From Bacteroidota bacterium (GTDB lineage Bacteria > Bacteroidota > Bacteroidia > UKL13-3): a stretch of DNA of 64,000 nucleotides. The DNA lies in the NCBI GenBank assembly GCA_027491355.1, contig JAIXWI010000019.1:59261-123260 (forward strand). The letters run 5' to 3'. Shown one piece after another: positions 26,188-34,461 of the stretch; the first letter of the stretch is position 1, and the number at the start of each line of letters is the position of its first letter. Below the pieces are notes generated by a model that was not told where the DNA came from, ran no database searches, and saw nothing but the letters and a program-made list of their open reading frames with translations. The translations under genes and the position numbers were made by a program.

Positions 26188-29100
26188 TCAAAAACTTCGA
26201 ACAGCTCTAACTAAAAACCAACTAATATTGGGATTCTTTACATAATACCATGATACTTGACTACATACCGTTACTGCTATTGCTAATGTTTTATTATCTA
26301 TATTACTCTCTGAGGAAGACCAATAAGGTTGACCATATCCACAAGAAAGATCTATATAACTTCGATTGAGTACTAACTTTTTCAATTCTTGTTCACTTGG
26401 TAAATACCAATCGTCAAAACCATTTACAACTAAATCATTACAAGCTTTTGCTGCTGAATATTGACTGCATCCACTTACTATTAATGCTGTATTTGCTGCT
26501 CCAGTACCAATTGCTGTTGCTGTTCCCATACTTGTGCCATCACAACCCCAGCTATATCCACAGCCCCAATACTGACAACCATTTGCATTTACATTACAGT
26601 CATTAGGAGCTGCAATAATTCCATGTATTTTATTTGCATCATATCCCAAATCACCTGGTTCTAAGATGTAGGCAACTTTACCACCACCAAATACAGAACC
26701 AACAGTTAAGTTCTTGACTACTCTTGTAAACACACAAGTTTTTCCTCCAATTGCAATACTAAAACTTGCGGTGCCTGTAGTATTGGGTGTGCCTGAAATA
26801 GTTAGAACCAATGTGCCATTACCATTGTTCAAAGTGCCCGCTACAAGTGTTGCTATTAAACCAGATACGCCTGTAGAACTAATGATTCTAGAATAGTATG
26901 AAGCTCCATTGGCTCCAGTATAATTTAGAGTTACAGTAACATTACTGGCTGCAATACCATTGTATAAATTCCCTCCATTCGCTGTTGTATCATGTTGCAG
27001 GCTTTGAATTGAGGGGGTAAGTGAAGTGCAAGGTACATATGATGACACCCCACCACACACATACTCTGCCCATTTGCAATTACACAATTGGTCTTTGCAG
27101 AAATATCTTTGAGCTTGATTGGTTGTTGTGTTGGTGGTATCATTTCCTCCAAACAAGAATACCATGTTATTAGCTGTTTTGGCTTCTATGTTAGTTCTGT
27201 TGGTGTTTTGGGTATTGCTTTGTTGGTACCATGCATTGCTTGTAAAGTCAAATACATATACCTTGTTTGAGTTGGTATTGTTTGCTTGTTTGCCGCCAAA
27301 CACATACAATTTGTTGTCGTAATTGGTAGCACCCACTTGTGTCAATGCTACTGGCAAATCAGGCATGGCAGTCCAAGTATTGTTTGTTGGATTGTAAACC
27401 TCTACACTGCTTATAGGTTGGCTATTGTTATTTGTTCCGCCTATTTTGTATAGCTTGTTGTTATAAGCTACCAATCTGCTTTGAGTTGTATTTATAGTTG
27501 GATTGGCAAGTGCTGTATAGCTATTTGTTTGTGGGTTGTATTGAATGAAGGTATTTTGATTATTGTTGTAACCTAATACATAAATTTTGTTATTGATACT
27601 TGCTGTATACACACTGCTAGTTGAAGTACTTGTTTGGTTGGCTTTGTTCTGCCAAGTATTGCTAGCAATATCATAAGCTTCTGTTGTACCATTGGTATTG
27701 AAACAATACACTTTGCCATTGGCTTCGGCTAAGCCACATTCAATACAAGCTGTTGGTTTGTTTGCAATGGCCGTGTATTTTCTGTCATTTACATTGTACT
27801 TATGTGCATTGTTTGTATAGTTTTGGTTAAACAAATAAATATTAGAATAATAAGAAGTGGCCCTTACAAGGCTTTGTGCTGGTAAGTTTACGGTTGAAAC
27901 AAGTGTGTCGTTTGCGCAGATATTGGCGGCGGCTAAAGCCGCCGCCAAACTCCTATACGTTACACGTATGCTTTGGTCACTCGTAACATTTTTAAAAGTA
28001 TAAGAACTAGCAGTTGGTACTTGAACGCCGTTTACAATGACACTATCAATCCAATACCCTGAATTGGGTGTGAAAGTGTAGGTTTGGTTTGAACCTGGAT
28101 TAACTGAAATGGTTCCTGAAGGGCTGATGCTGCCGTTTGAAGATGATACAGAAACAATTTGGTTTTTAACATATACTGTAACACTGTCTATACAACTGCT
28201 GATTCCATTACTAACAGTACAATAATAAGTGGTGGTAGTACTTGGATTAACAGAAATAGATTCAGTAGTATCACCAGTTGACCAAAAATAACTTACATTA
28301 TCTTGTTTATATGAAGCTTCTACGTATAATCTTTTGAGAGTACCATAGCAGGGATCACCAAAAACAGAATTAGTTGCAGGTATAACTGCATTAGATTTTC
28401 CTATTAAATAATTTTCAACTACAGCTTTAGACAAACTATAATGACAACTTCCTGTTGAAAAGTTGCCACAACTGCCATTCGGTGTACCATAGCTTGCAAA
28501 ATTGATTTTTGAAAACACGGCACCTTGTGGTAGACTAAATGAAATTTGATTTCCTTCTTGCGCTGTTCGGCAAATTATACTAGAATTTGAAACACTAAGA
28601 TTTATAGTGTCTCCTTTAAATATCATTGTATCACTTATATCAATTTTAACATTTATAAGATTCACAAAAACACTGTCTATTCCAAAGCAAGAACCACTTG
28701 TAACTTTGCAACTAAACCAACCAGAATTATTTACATCGATATATGATTTATTTGAACCTGTACTCCATAAATAACTATCAAATGAATTATTTATAAATAA
28801 CATTTGACTACCTCCACAAGCATTTATTGTATCTTGTAAAATAAAATTATTAGTAAAATTTATACATGGGTTAATTCCTGTATACATTGCTACGATTTCT
28901 GACGGTGTTATGACCCGATTATAGATTGCAATATCATCAAGAATCCCTTTGAAATACCTACTATCTCTGTTATAAGCACCAATTGATGAAAAAGTTGCAG
29001 AACCAGTAAAAAAACTAAAATTTGGAGTAAGACTTGATGAATCTACAAGATGAGAATTAATATAAATTTTCACCTTATTCCCTTGTGAATATGTAAGTAC

Positions 29101-29571
29101 ACAATGATACCAACTATTATTGTTTATATATGCTCCTGGATTTACATAATGTAATCCATCAGAAAGTTTAACCCCTCCACTCAAATATTTTAACCCATTG
29201 TTTAAATTAAAATTAGACAATTCCCATTCCCTGCTTCCTTGATAGTATATTAATTGCTGTCCAGCGCTTAAATCATTTGAATTCAACCAAATTGAAATTG
29301 AAAATGAATTACTCGAAACCACATTTGGGATATTTATGCAATCATTCCCATCAAAACTGAATGCTTTATTTTGATAGCCATTTTTATCTGCTGTCAGAGA
29401 AGCCCCGTTGACTGTTCCATGATTCCCATTTCCACTTTCATCATTGGCATTGCCATTAAAAGGCCACCATGCTAATAAACCATTGGTAGGAATATATGAA
29501 GGGATATTTTGACTGCGAGAAATTGAGCTAATGAATAGCAACATCAAAAGTAGGTAGTTTTTATATTTCAT
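26188..29571 (-). CDS. Secreted multidomain protein: LamG, SUEL-type lectin, kelch repeats, DUF1566
   Basis: 1127 aa with a signal peptide (YLLLMLLFISSISRS). Domain order: LamG about 25-230 (LLAWWPFNGNANDESGNGNHG); Ig/PKD-like about 235-310; a SUEL/galactose-rhamnose-binding lectin-like domain about 332-420 (INFASYGTPNGSCGNF, NSVFGDPCYGTLKRLYVEA); another Ig-like segment; an SGSISPSG-type repeat domain about 475-545; kelch-like propeller repeats about 570-840 (IGGTNNNSQPISSVEVYNPT); and a C-terminal DUF1566/Fib_succ-like domain about 975-1127 (GFDDWYLPSEQELKKL, YWSSSE, ending FLVRAVRSF). No T9SS sorting tail is visible. Likely a surface or released glycan-binding protein. Repeats flank it on both sides. 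A weak -7-like TATATTCG lies about 40 bases upstream. Confidence 0.85.
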   Translation of the reverse strand: MKYKNYLLLMLLFISSISRSQNIPSYIPTNGLLAWWPFNGNANDESGNGNHGTVNGASLTADKNGYQNKAFSFDGNDCINIPNVVSSNSFSISIWLNSNDLSAGQQLIYYQGSREWELSNFNLNNGLKYLSGGVKLSDGLHYVNPGAYINNNSWYHCVLTYSQGNKVKIYINSHLVDSSSLTPNFSFFTGSATFSSIGAYNRDSRYFKGILDDIAIYNRVITPSEIVAMYTGINPCINFTNNFILQDTINACGGSQMLFINNSFDSYLWSTGSNKSYIDVNNSGWFSCKVTSGSCFGIDSVFVNLINVKIDISDTMIFKGDTINLSVSNSSIICRTAQEGNQISFSLPQGAVFSKINFASYGTPNGSCGNFSTGSCHYSLSKAVVENYLIGKSNAVIPATNSVFGDPCYGTLKRLYVEASYKQDNVSYFWSTGDTTESISVNPSTTTTYYCTVSNGISSCIDSVTVYVKNQIVSVSSSNGSISPSGTISVNPGSNQTYTFTPNSGYWIDSVIVNGVQVPTASSYTFKNVTSDQSIRVTYRSLAAALAAANICANDTLVSTVNLPAQSLVRATSYYSNIYLFNQNYTNNAHKYNVNDRKYTAIANKPTACIECGLAEANGKVYCFNTNGTTEAYDIASNTWQNKANQTSTSTSSVYTASINNKIYVLGYNNNQNTFIQYNPQTNSYTALANPTINTTQSRLVAYNNKLYKIGGTNNNSQPISSVEVYNPTNNTWTAMPDLPVALTQVGATNYDNKLYVFGGKQANNTNSNKVYVFDFTSNAWYQQSNTQNTNRTNIEAKTANNMVFLFGGNDTTNTTTNQAQRYFCKDQLCNCKWAEYVCGGVSSYVPCTSLTPSIQSLQHDTTANGGNLYNGIAASNVTVTLNYTGANGASYYSRIISSTGVSGLIATLVAGTLNNGNGTLVLTISGTPNTTGTASFSIAIGGKTCVFTRVVKNLTVGSVFGGGKVAYILEPGDLGYDANKIHGIIAAPNDCNVNANGCQYWGCGYSWGCDGTSMGTATAIGTGAANTALIVSGCSQYSAAKACNDLVVNGFDDWYLPSEQELKKLVLNRSYIDLSCGYGQPYWSSSESNIDNKTLAIAVTVCSQVSWYYVKNPNISWFLVRAVRSF

Positions 29572-29752
29572 ATTTAAAATTAACTATTATTTAAAATATA
29601 TTAATTGACACGAATATAGTATTATTATTATTTTGTTATTTTATTGGGCAAATATGAACTGGTATTTTCTAATCAGTGTTAATCAGATTTATTCACTATA
29701 ATATTTATAACAATTATTGAGAGTGTATTTATTGGTCCGTTTAAGTTTCAGT

Positions 29753-30058
29753 TAATAGTCTTTTGATTCTCCCTTTTTTCAAGTTGAAAAATTCAAAAAA
29801 CTAGTTTGCTGCTTTTGAACGGTAATTGGTTAAAAGTCATTTTCCATACCTTTTTTCTTGATAAAAAAGGTACCCCAAAAATCAAGACCTCCGCCAATCG
29901 GCTTAAAATCTATCTGCGTCCTTGTTCTCCACGCGTCTGACGCAGCAATCTAAATTTCTGTTAATATTGAGCTATGGCTTGTTGCTTTGGCATTCGCTTG
30001 CTGCAGGCCTTCCCCACATCAAGTACTGGTGATTTTGTGCGCCGATTGACAATGGTCG
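29753..30058. repeat. Remainder of repeat unit 3
   Basis: Resumes at TAATAGTCTTTTGATTCTCCC and continues through the hairpin, GACCTCCGCCAATCGGC, CTGCGTCCTTGTTCTCCACG and GCGCCGATTGACAATGGTCG. It diverges from units 1 and 2 between 29936 and 29990 (CGTCTGACGCAGCAATC in place of CGCATAACGCAGCAAGTC). Confidence 0.85.
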
Positions 30059-30273
30059 GAACATCCGATTGATATCTTCTTTTGGATGAGATTTTAATTA
30101 GTCTTGCGTGAATGGTCGTTTGAGAGTTTTGAATTTGATTATCTCTTTTTTTGATAAAATTTTAAAAAAAGAGTTTGCTGCTTTTGAACGGGAATTGGTT
30201 AAAAGTCATGTTTTCGTACCTTTTTTCTTGATAAAAAAGGTACCCCAAAAATCAAGACCTCCGCCAATGGTCG
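30059..30273. repeat. Repeat unit 4, internally deleted
   Basis: Begins GGAACATCCGATTGATATC and keeps the hairpin (30216-30243), but jumps from CCTCCGCCAA directly to TGGTCGG. About 155 bp between the CAATCGGC and GCCGATTG inverted ends is missing. Confidence 0.8.
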
Positions 30274-30394
30274 GGGGCTTCCGAAAGATATTTTCTTTTG
30301 TGATGAGATTTTGAATAGTCTTGAGTGAATGGTCGTTTGAGATTTTTTGAATTTGATTATCCTTTTTTTTTGATAAAAAGGAAGCAAAAAATGA
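30274..30394. repeat. Repeat unit 5, truncated
   Basis: Starts GGGGCTTCCGAAAGATATTTTC, keeps GATGAGATTTTGAATAGTCTTGAGTGAATGGTCG and a shortened TTTTTTTTTGATAAAAAGG remnant of the hairpin, then ends against the 3' end of the DUF3109 gene. Confidence 0.75.
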
Positions 30395-30397
30395 TGC

Positions 30398-30976
30398 TTA
30401 TTCTTTCGCGCCCAGATACGCTTGCGCAATTTCTTCTAATTCTTGATACCAGGCTTTGCCGTATTTGCGTTCGAGGGCTGTTTGTAAAAAACGGTAAACA
30501 GGAACACCTTCCTTCTTACCGAGTTCACAAGCATCTTTGCAAATGCTCCATTGGTGGTAATTGAGGCCCTCGAAATCGCCAATTTTAATGGCTCTGATAG
30601 GATACAAATGACAAGAAATTGGTTTTTGAAAATGGGTATCCCCTGCTTTCCATGCTTGTTCAATGCCACAGTGCAATTGACCATTGGCATCTCGGTTGAC
30701 AAAATTGCATTCACCTGTTGGCAAACAAGTGGTCACCCATTCATCGTCTTCATCTTTTTCTACAAAACCTCTTTTTTGAATATCTGCAATAGACTCAGCA
30801 GTTAAAAAAGGTTTTATTTTAGGCCATTCTTGCTTTAAAATTTCAACTTCTTCTGCCAAAACTGGCGCACCCGCATCTCCTTCTACACAACAAGCTCCTT
30901 TACATTTATTGAGGTTACAGATGAATTGTTTTTCGAAAATATCTTCAGAAATGAGCTGTTCGCCTAGAATTATCAT
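30398..30976 (-). CDS. DUF3109 family cysteine-rich protein
   Basis: 192 aa. The N-terminal cysteine group CNLNKCKGACCVEGDAGAPV and later CLPTGECNFVNRDANGQLHCGIEQAW, SCHLYPIRA and SICKDACELG look like an Fe-S or zinc-binding protein of the YkgJ-like cysteine-cluster class. Function is unknown; the family is widespread in Bacteroidota as a single-copy cytoplasmic protein. It is divergent from rlmN, and its 3' end abuts the repeat array. Confidence 0.88.
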   Translation of the reverse strand: MIILGEQLISEDIFEKQFICNLNKCKGACCVEGDAGAPVLAEEVEILKQEWPKIKPFLTAESIADIQKRGFVEKDEDDEWVTTCLPTGECNFVNRDANGQLHCGIEQAWKAGDTHFQKPISCHLYPIRAIKIGDFEGLNYHQWSICKDACELGKKEGVPVYRFLQTALERKYGKAWYQELEEIAQAYLGAKE

Positions 30977-31025
30977 GATGCAATGTAAAACTTCATGAAG
31001 AAACCTACAAACAATCAGATTTGAT

Positions 31026-31033
31026 TATCTTTG
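31026..31033 (+). promoter_or_regulatory. -7 box of rlmN, very close to the start codon
   Basis: TATCTTTG matches TAnnTTTG and ends only 5 bases before the ATG at 31039. At normal spacing the transcript would begin at or next to the ATG, giving a leaderless or near-leaderless mRNA. The ORF-track TTG at 31021 precedes the box and is not a likely start. Confidence 0.55.
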
Positions 31034-31038
31034 CATCA

Positions 31039-32103
31039 ATGAATTTGCCATCAAAAACTGATATCCGCTCTTTAAGCAAAGAAGCCCTGAAAGAGGCCAT
31101 GCTTGCTCAAGGAGAAAAAAGCTTCAGAGCCAACCAGGTATATGAGTGGCTTTGGAAAAAATCTGCATCTGATTTTGATGAAATGAGCAATCTTTCATTA
31201 GAGACCAGAGAATGGTTAAAATCAAATTATGTCATCAACCATGTAAAAGTAGTTGACAAACAAATCAGCAATGACAAAACCATCAAATCTGGATTCCAAT
31301 TACACGATACACATATAGTTGAAGGAGTTTTAATTCCGGCAACAGACCGCATGACGGCTTGCGTTTCTTCACAAGTTGGTTGTAGTTTATCTTGTAAGTT
31401 TTGTGCAACTGGTAAACTGGATAGAATTCGAAATTTGAATCCAGATGAGATTTACGACCAAGTAGTACATATTAGAAATTGGGCAAATCAACATTACAAT
31501 CAGCCACTGACAAATATTGTATTCATGGGAATGGGTGAACCTTTGCTCAATTACAAAAATGTATTGGCTGCCATTCAAAAAATAACTTCACCTGAAGGTT
31601 TGGGCATGAGCAATGAACGCATAACAGTTTCAACGGCTGGTATTGCCAAAATGATTGAAAAATTGGCCGACGACAAAGTTAAGTTTCGATTGGCTTTGTC
31701 TTTGCATGCAGCCAATGATGAAAAGCGAAACAGCATTATGCCTATCAATGAAAGCAATTCATTGAATGCCCTCATTGCAGCCTTACAGTATTTCCATCAA
31801 AATACCCGAAACCGCATCACCTTTGAGTACATTGCATTCAAAGATTTCAACGACTCAATTGCAGATGCTAAAGAATTACTTGCCATTTGTAAAAAAGTAC
31901 CTGCCAAAGTAAACATCATTGAATACAACCCAACAGGAGATGGATTATTTGAAAAAGCAAGTGCCAATAAAATTGATGCTTTTGCACAATTTTTGCTGAA
32001 AAATGGGGTGCAAGCAACTGTTAGAAGAAGCCGGGGCAAAGACATTGATGCCGCCTGTGGACAGTTGGCAAACAAAAAACACGAAAACGCGTTAATCAAT
32101 TAA
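31039..32103 (+). CDS. rlmN: Dual-specificity 23S rRNA/tRNA adenine-C2 methyltransferase (RlmN)
   Basis: About 354 aa. Radical SAM enzyme methylating C2 of A2503 in 23S rRNA and A37 in some tRNAs. Cluster motif CSLSCKFC (Cys115, 119, 122), preceded by ACVSSQVG. FMGMGEPLLNYKNV, RITVSTAGIAKMIEKL, LALSLHAANDEKRN and the C-terminal methyl-carrying cysteine region GKDIDAACGQL are present. The start was moved to ATG 31039, giving MNLPSKTDIRS. nfu follows after 9 bases. Confidence 0.96.
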   Translation: MNLPSKTDIRSLSKEALKEAMLAQGEKSFRANQVYEWLWKKSASDFDEMSNLSLETREWLKSNYVINHVKVVDKQISNDKTIKSGFQLHDTHIVEGVLIPATDRMTACVSSQVGCSLSCKFCATGKLDRIRNLNPDEIYDQVVHIRNWANQHYNQPLTNIVFMGMGEPLLNYKNVLAAIQKITSPEGLGMSNERITVSTAGIAKMIEKLADDKVKFRLALSLHAANDEKRNSIMPINESNSLNALIAALQYFHQNTRNRITFEYIAFKDFNDSIADAKELLAICKKVPAKVNIIEYNPTGDGLFEKASANKIDAFAQFLLKNGVQATVRRSRGKDIDAACGQLANKKHENALIN

Positions 32104-32112
32104 ACAGACAAT

Positions 32113-32679
32113 ATGGAACAAGCAACTTTTTTAGATGTATATGTAGAACAAACTCCAAATCCAGAAACGATGAAGTTTGTTTTTAACCGCATGATCCTTC
32201 CAAACAATGCTCTGGATTTTCCTAACAGAGACAAAACACATGGTTCGCCATTGGCTGCCAACTTGTTTGAATTCAGTTTTGTTCAAGGAGTTTTTATCAT
32301 GAACAATTTTGTTTCAATCACCAAAACTCCCTATTCGCAATGGGAAGATGTTTCGCCAATTGTAAGAGAGTTTTTAAAATCTTATGTGGCTGCAGGTGAA
32401 AAAATCATTCACGATGCAGGCTTGAGTCAACAAATAGATTCTGACGACCCAATTGTTCAGAAAATCATTGAAATATTAGATACCTATATCAAACCTGCTG
32501 TTGAAATTGATGGTGGACTCATTTCTTTCAAATCATTTGATGAAGGAAAAGTGACTGTTGAATTGAAAGGTTCATGTAGTGGCTGCCCATCCTCTACCAT
32601 TACCTTAAAAAGAGGCATTGAAGGCATGTTAACCAAAATGGTACCTGAGGTAAAAGAAGTGGTAGCAGAATCTGTTTAG
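32113..32679 (+). CDS. Nfu/NifU-type iron-sulfur carrier protein
   Basis: 188 aa in two domains: an N-terminal Nfu_N domain (QTPNPETMKFVFNRMIL, LFEFSFVQGVFIMNNFVSITK) and a C-terminal NifU-like domain (PAVEIDGGLISFKSFDEGKVTVELKG) with the cluster-binding CSGCPSSTITLK. Such proteins hold and deliver [4Fe-4S] clusters. Several Fe-S enzymes in this window (RlmN, MiaB, HemW) are possible clients, but that is inference. Its stop overlaps the convergent recX stop by 4 bases. Confidence 0.93.
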   Translation: MEQATFLDVYVEQTPNPETMKFVFNRMILPNNALDFPNRDKTHGSPLAANLFEFSFVQGVFIMNNFVSITKTPYSQWEDVSPIVREFLKSYVAAGEKIIHDAGLSQQIDSDDPIVQKIIEILDTYIKPAVEIDGGLISFKSFDEGKVTVELKGSCSGCPSSTITLKRGIEGMLTKMVPEVKEVVAESV

Positions 32680-33167
32680 TCTGTTTCTTGACTGCTTGAT
32701 TTGATGGTGGACCAAACCAATTCTGGTTCAAACCCCCTTCCAATTAAGTAAACAGCAACTTTGTTGTTGCGCTCCCAATCAGTTTTTGCCTTTACCTCTC
32801 TTCTTTTTTTAATGACCAATGTTGCCAACACTAGTTGGTAGTCATCCGCATCTATTTCCTTCATTCCTAATTGAATGCAATAAGCAGAAATGTCTCTTTT
32901 TTTAAGTTCATTTTTAATTTTTAAGCGTCCCCATTGTTGGGTTCTGAATTTGCCTCCTACATAAGCTTTTGCAAAACGTTCTTCATTTAAAAAATTGTGT
33001 TCAATCAGGTGTAAAACAACTTCCGCAGCCCATTCGCCAAAAACCAGCCACTCTTTGAGTTTGGCCTCAACTTCTTGGTGGCAACGTTCTTGGTAAGCAC
33101 AAAAATGTTCTGCCTTGAATTTGGCCTCTGCAAGTGTTAATTTTTTTTGTGTTCTTTCTGGCTTCAT
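32676..33167 (-). CDS. recX: RecX family regulatory protein
   Basis: 163 aa, near family length. RecX binds RecA filaments and limits their activity. The three-helix repeats are visible: HFCAYQERCHQEVEAKLKEW, VVLHLIEHNFLNEERFAKAYVGGKFRTQQWGRLKIKNELKKR, and ATLVIKKRREVKAKTDWERNNKVAVYLIGRGFEPELVWSTI. recA is not in the window. It converges on nfu and is divergent from the MFS gene with a 37-bp gap. Confidence 0.88.
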   Translation of the reverse strand: MKPERTQKKLTLAEAKFKAEHFCAYQERCHQEVEAKLKEWLVFGEWAAEVVLHLIEHNFLNEERFAKAYVGGKFRTQQWGRLKIKNELKKRDISAYCIQLGMKEIDADDYQLVLATLVIKKRREVKAKTDWERNNKVAVYLIGRGFEPELVWSTIKSSSQETD

Positions 33168-33204
33168 CTCCTATCTTTATCACAGCTAAATTAACCAAAA
33201 CTCT

Positions 33205-34458
33205 TTGCCTCACAAATACGCACTTCCGCTCTTATACATTGCAAATGCCATTTCTGGATTTGCACAAGGTATCAGCATGATTGCTATTCCATGGTATTTT
33301 AGTGCGCATTCTCAAAGCACCTATTTCAATACAGCTTATGGAATTGCAACGCTTTTGGTTTTATTTTTTGGCTTGTATGCCGGCACTTTGGTAGATAGAT
33401 ATTCAAGAAAATTCATCTTCATTGCAGTCAATATCATTTGCTTTGGAATAATTGGCAGCATAGCCTTTTACGGCAGACTCAATGCACTTCCTAATGAATT
33501 AATTGTATTGGTATTTGTAATAACCATGCTCAATTACAACATACATTATCCTACTTTGTACGCATTTGGGCAGGAAATCAGCAGTCCAGAAAATTATGGG
33601 AAAATAAATGCACAAATTGAAGTGGTGGGTCAAAGTACCTCCATATTATCAGGAGCGTTTGCTGGTATTTTAATAGAAGGCATCAACCATGGACAACAAA
33701 AACTTTTTGGGTTTAATGTAAATACCTCCTTTGCAATTGAAAAATGGGAACTAACGAGTATATTCATGGCAGATGCTATCACTTATTTAATTGCCTGTTT
33801 TATTATTTTCTTAATACCTTATCAAAGAAAAATACCAGCTAAAAAAGCATCTCAAGATTCCATATGGGAACAACTAAAAGCAGGTTTTACCTATTTAAAA
33901 CACCATCCTAAAGAACTAATTTTTGGCTTGTTTTCTTACAGTGTTTTTGCCGCTTTGATTGTAAGCATCCATGCACTATTACCAATTTATATCCATACTC
34001 GTTTGCATGAAGATGGAAGTGTATTTGCGGCATCAGAATTTTTATATGCCATAGGGGCACTTTTTGCTGGCTTAATGATAAGACTTTTATTTCCTGCTAA
34101 AAAGACCGCATTTGGGGTATTGTTCTTAACCAGTATTGCCGCTTTGCTTTATTTGAGTTTGTATTTCAATTTGAATGTGATCTGGTTCTATGTATTTAGT
34201 ATGGTGATGGGTATTTGCAATGCAGGAACCCGAATTCTAAGATTGACCTATTTGTTCAACCATGTGCCCAATGAATACATGGGTAGGGTAAACAGTATTT
34301 TTAATATGGGCAATGTGCTTACCCGCTCTATTTTTATTTTCTGCTTTTCGTTGCCATTTTTTACATTTGACCAACATATTGTTTACGCATTTCTGAGCTT
34401 GGCTGTATTTTTGGGTATATCCGCTTTGATTTTGAGTCAGCATAAACAAACAAATTGA
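33205..34458 (+). CDS. Major facilitator superfamily transporter (MFS_3/DHA-like)
   Basis: 417-aa inner-membrane protein with about 12 helices. The MFS motif A-like GLYAGTLVDRYSRKFIF follows helix 2. The NIHYPTLYAFGQEISSPENYGKINAQIEVVGQ segment and late NHVPNEYMGRVNSIFNMGNVLTRS are like the enterobactin/macrolide exporter group. Substrate unknown. The only start before helix 1 is TTG at 33205 (LPHKYALPLLYIANAI); no ATG fits. murF/alr follows after 3 bases. Confidence 0.85.
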   Translation: MPHKYALPLLYIANAISGFAQGISMIAIPWYFSAHSQSTYFNTAYGIATLLVLFFGLYAGTLVDRYSRKFIFIAVNIICFGIIGSIAFYGRLNALPNELIVLVFVITMLNYNIHYPTLYAFGQEISSPENYGKINAQIEVVGQSTSILSGAFAGILIEGINHGQQKLFGFNVNTSFAIEKWELTSIFMADAITYLIACFIIFLIPYQRKIPAKKASQDSIWEQLKAGFTYLKHHPKELIFGLFSYSVFAALIVSIHALLPIYIHTRLHEDGSVFAASEFLYAIGALFAGLMIRLLFPAKKTAFGVLFLTSIAALLYLSLYFNLNVIWFYVFSMVMGICNAGTRILRLTYLFNHVPNEYMGRVNSIFNMGNVLTRSIFIFCFSLPFFTFDQHIVYAFLSLAVFLGISALILSQHKQTN

Positions 34459-34461
34459 TGT

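Noticed and set aside
25333-30394. Repeat array as a CRISPR
   Set aside because: Units are ~370 bp, contiguous and differ internally; there are no short spaced repeats and no cas genes.
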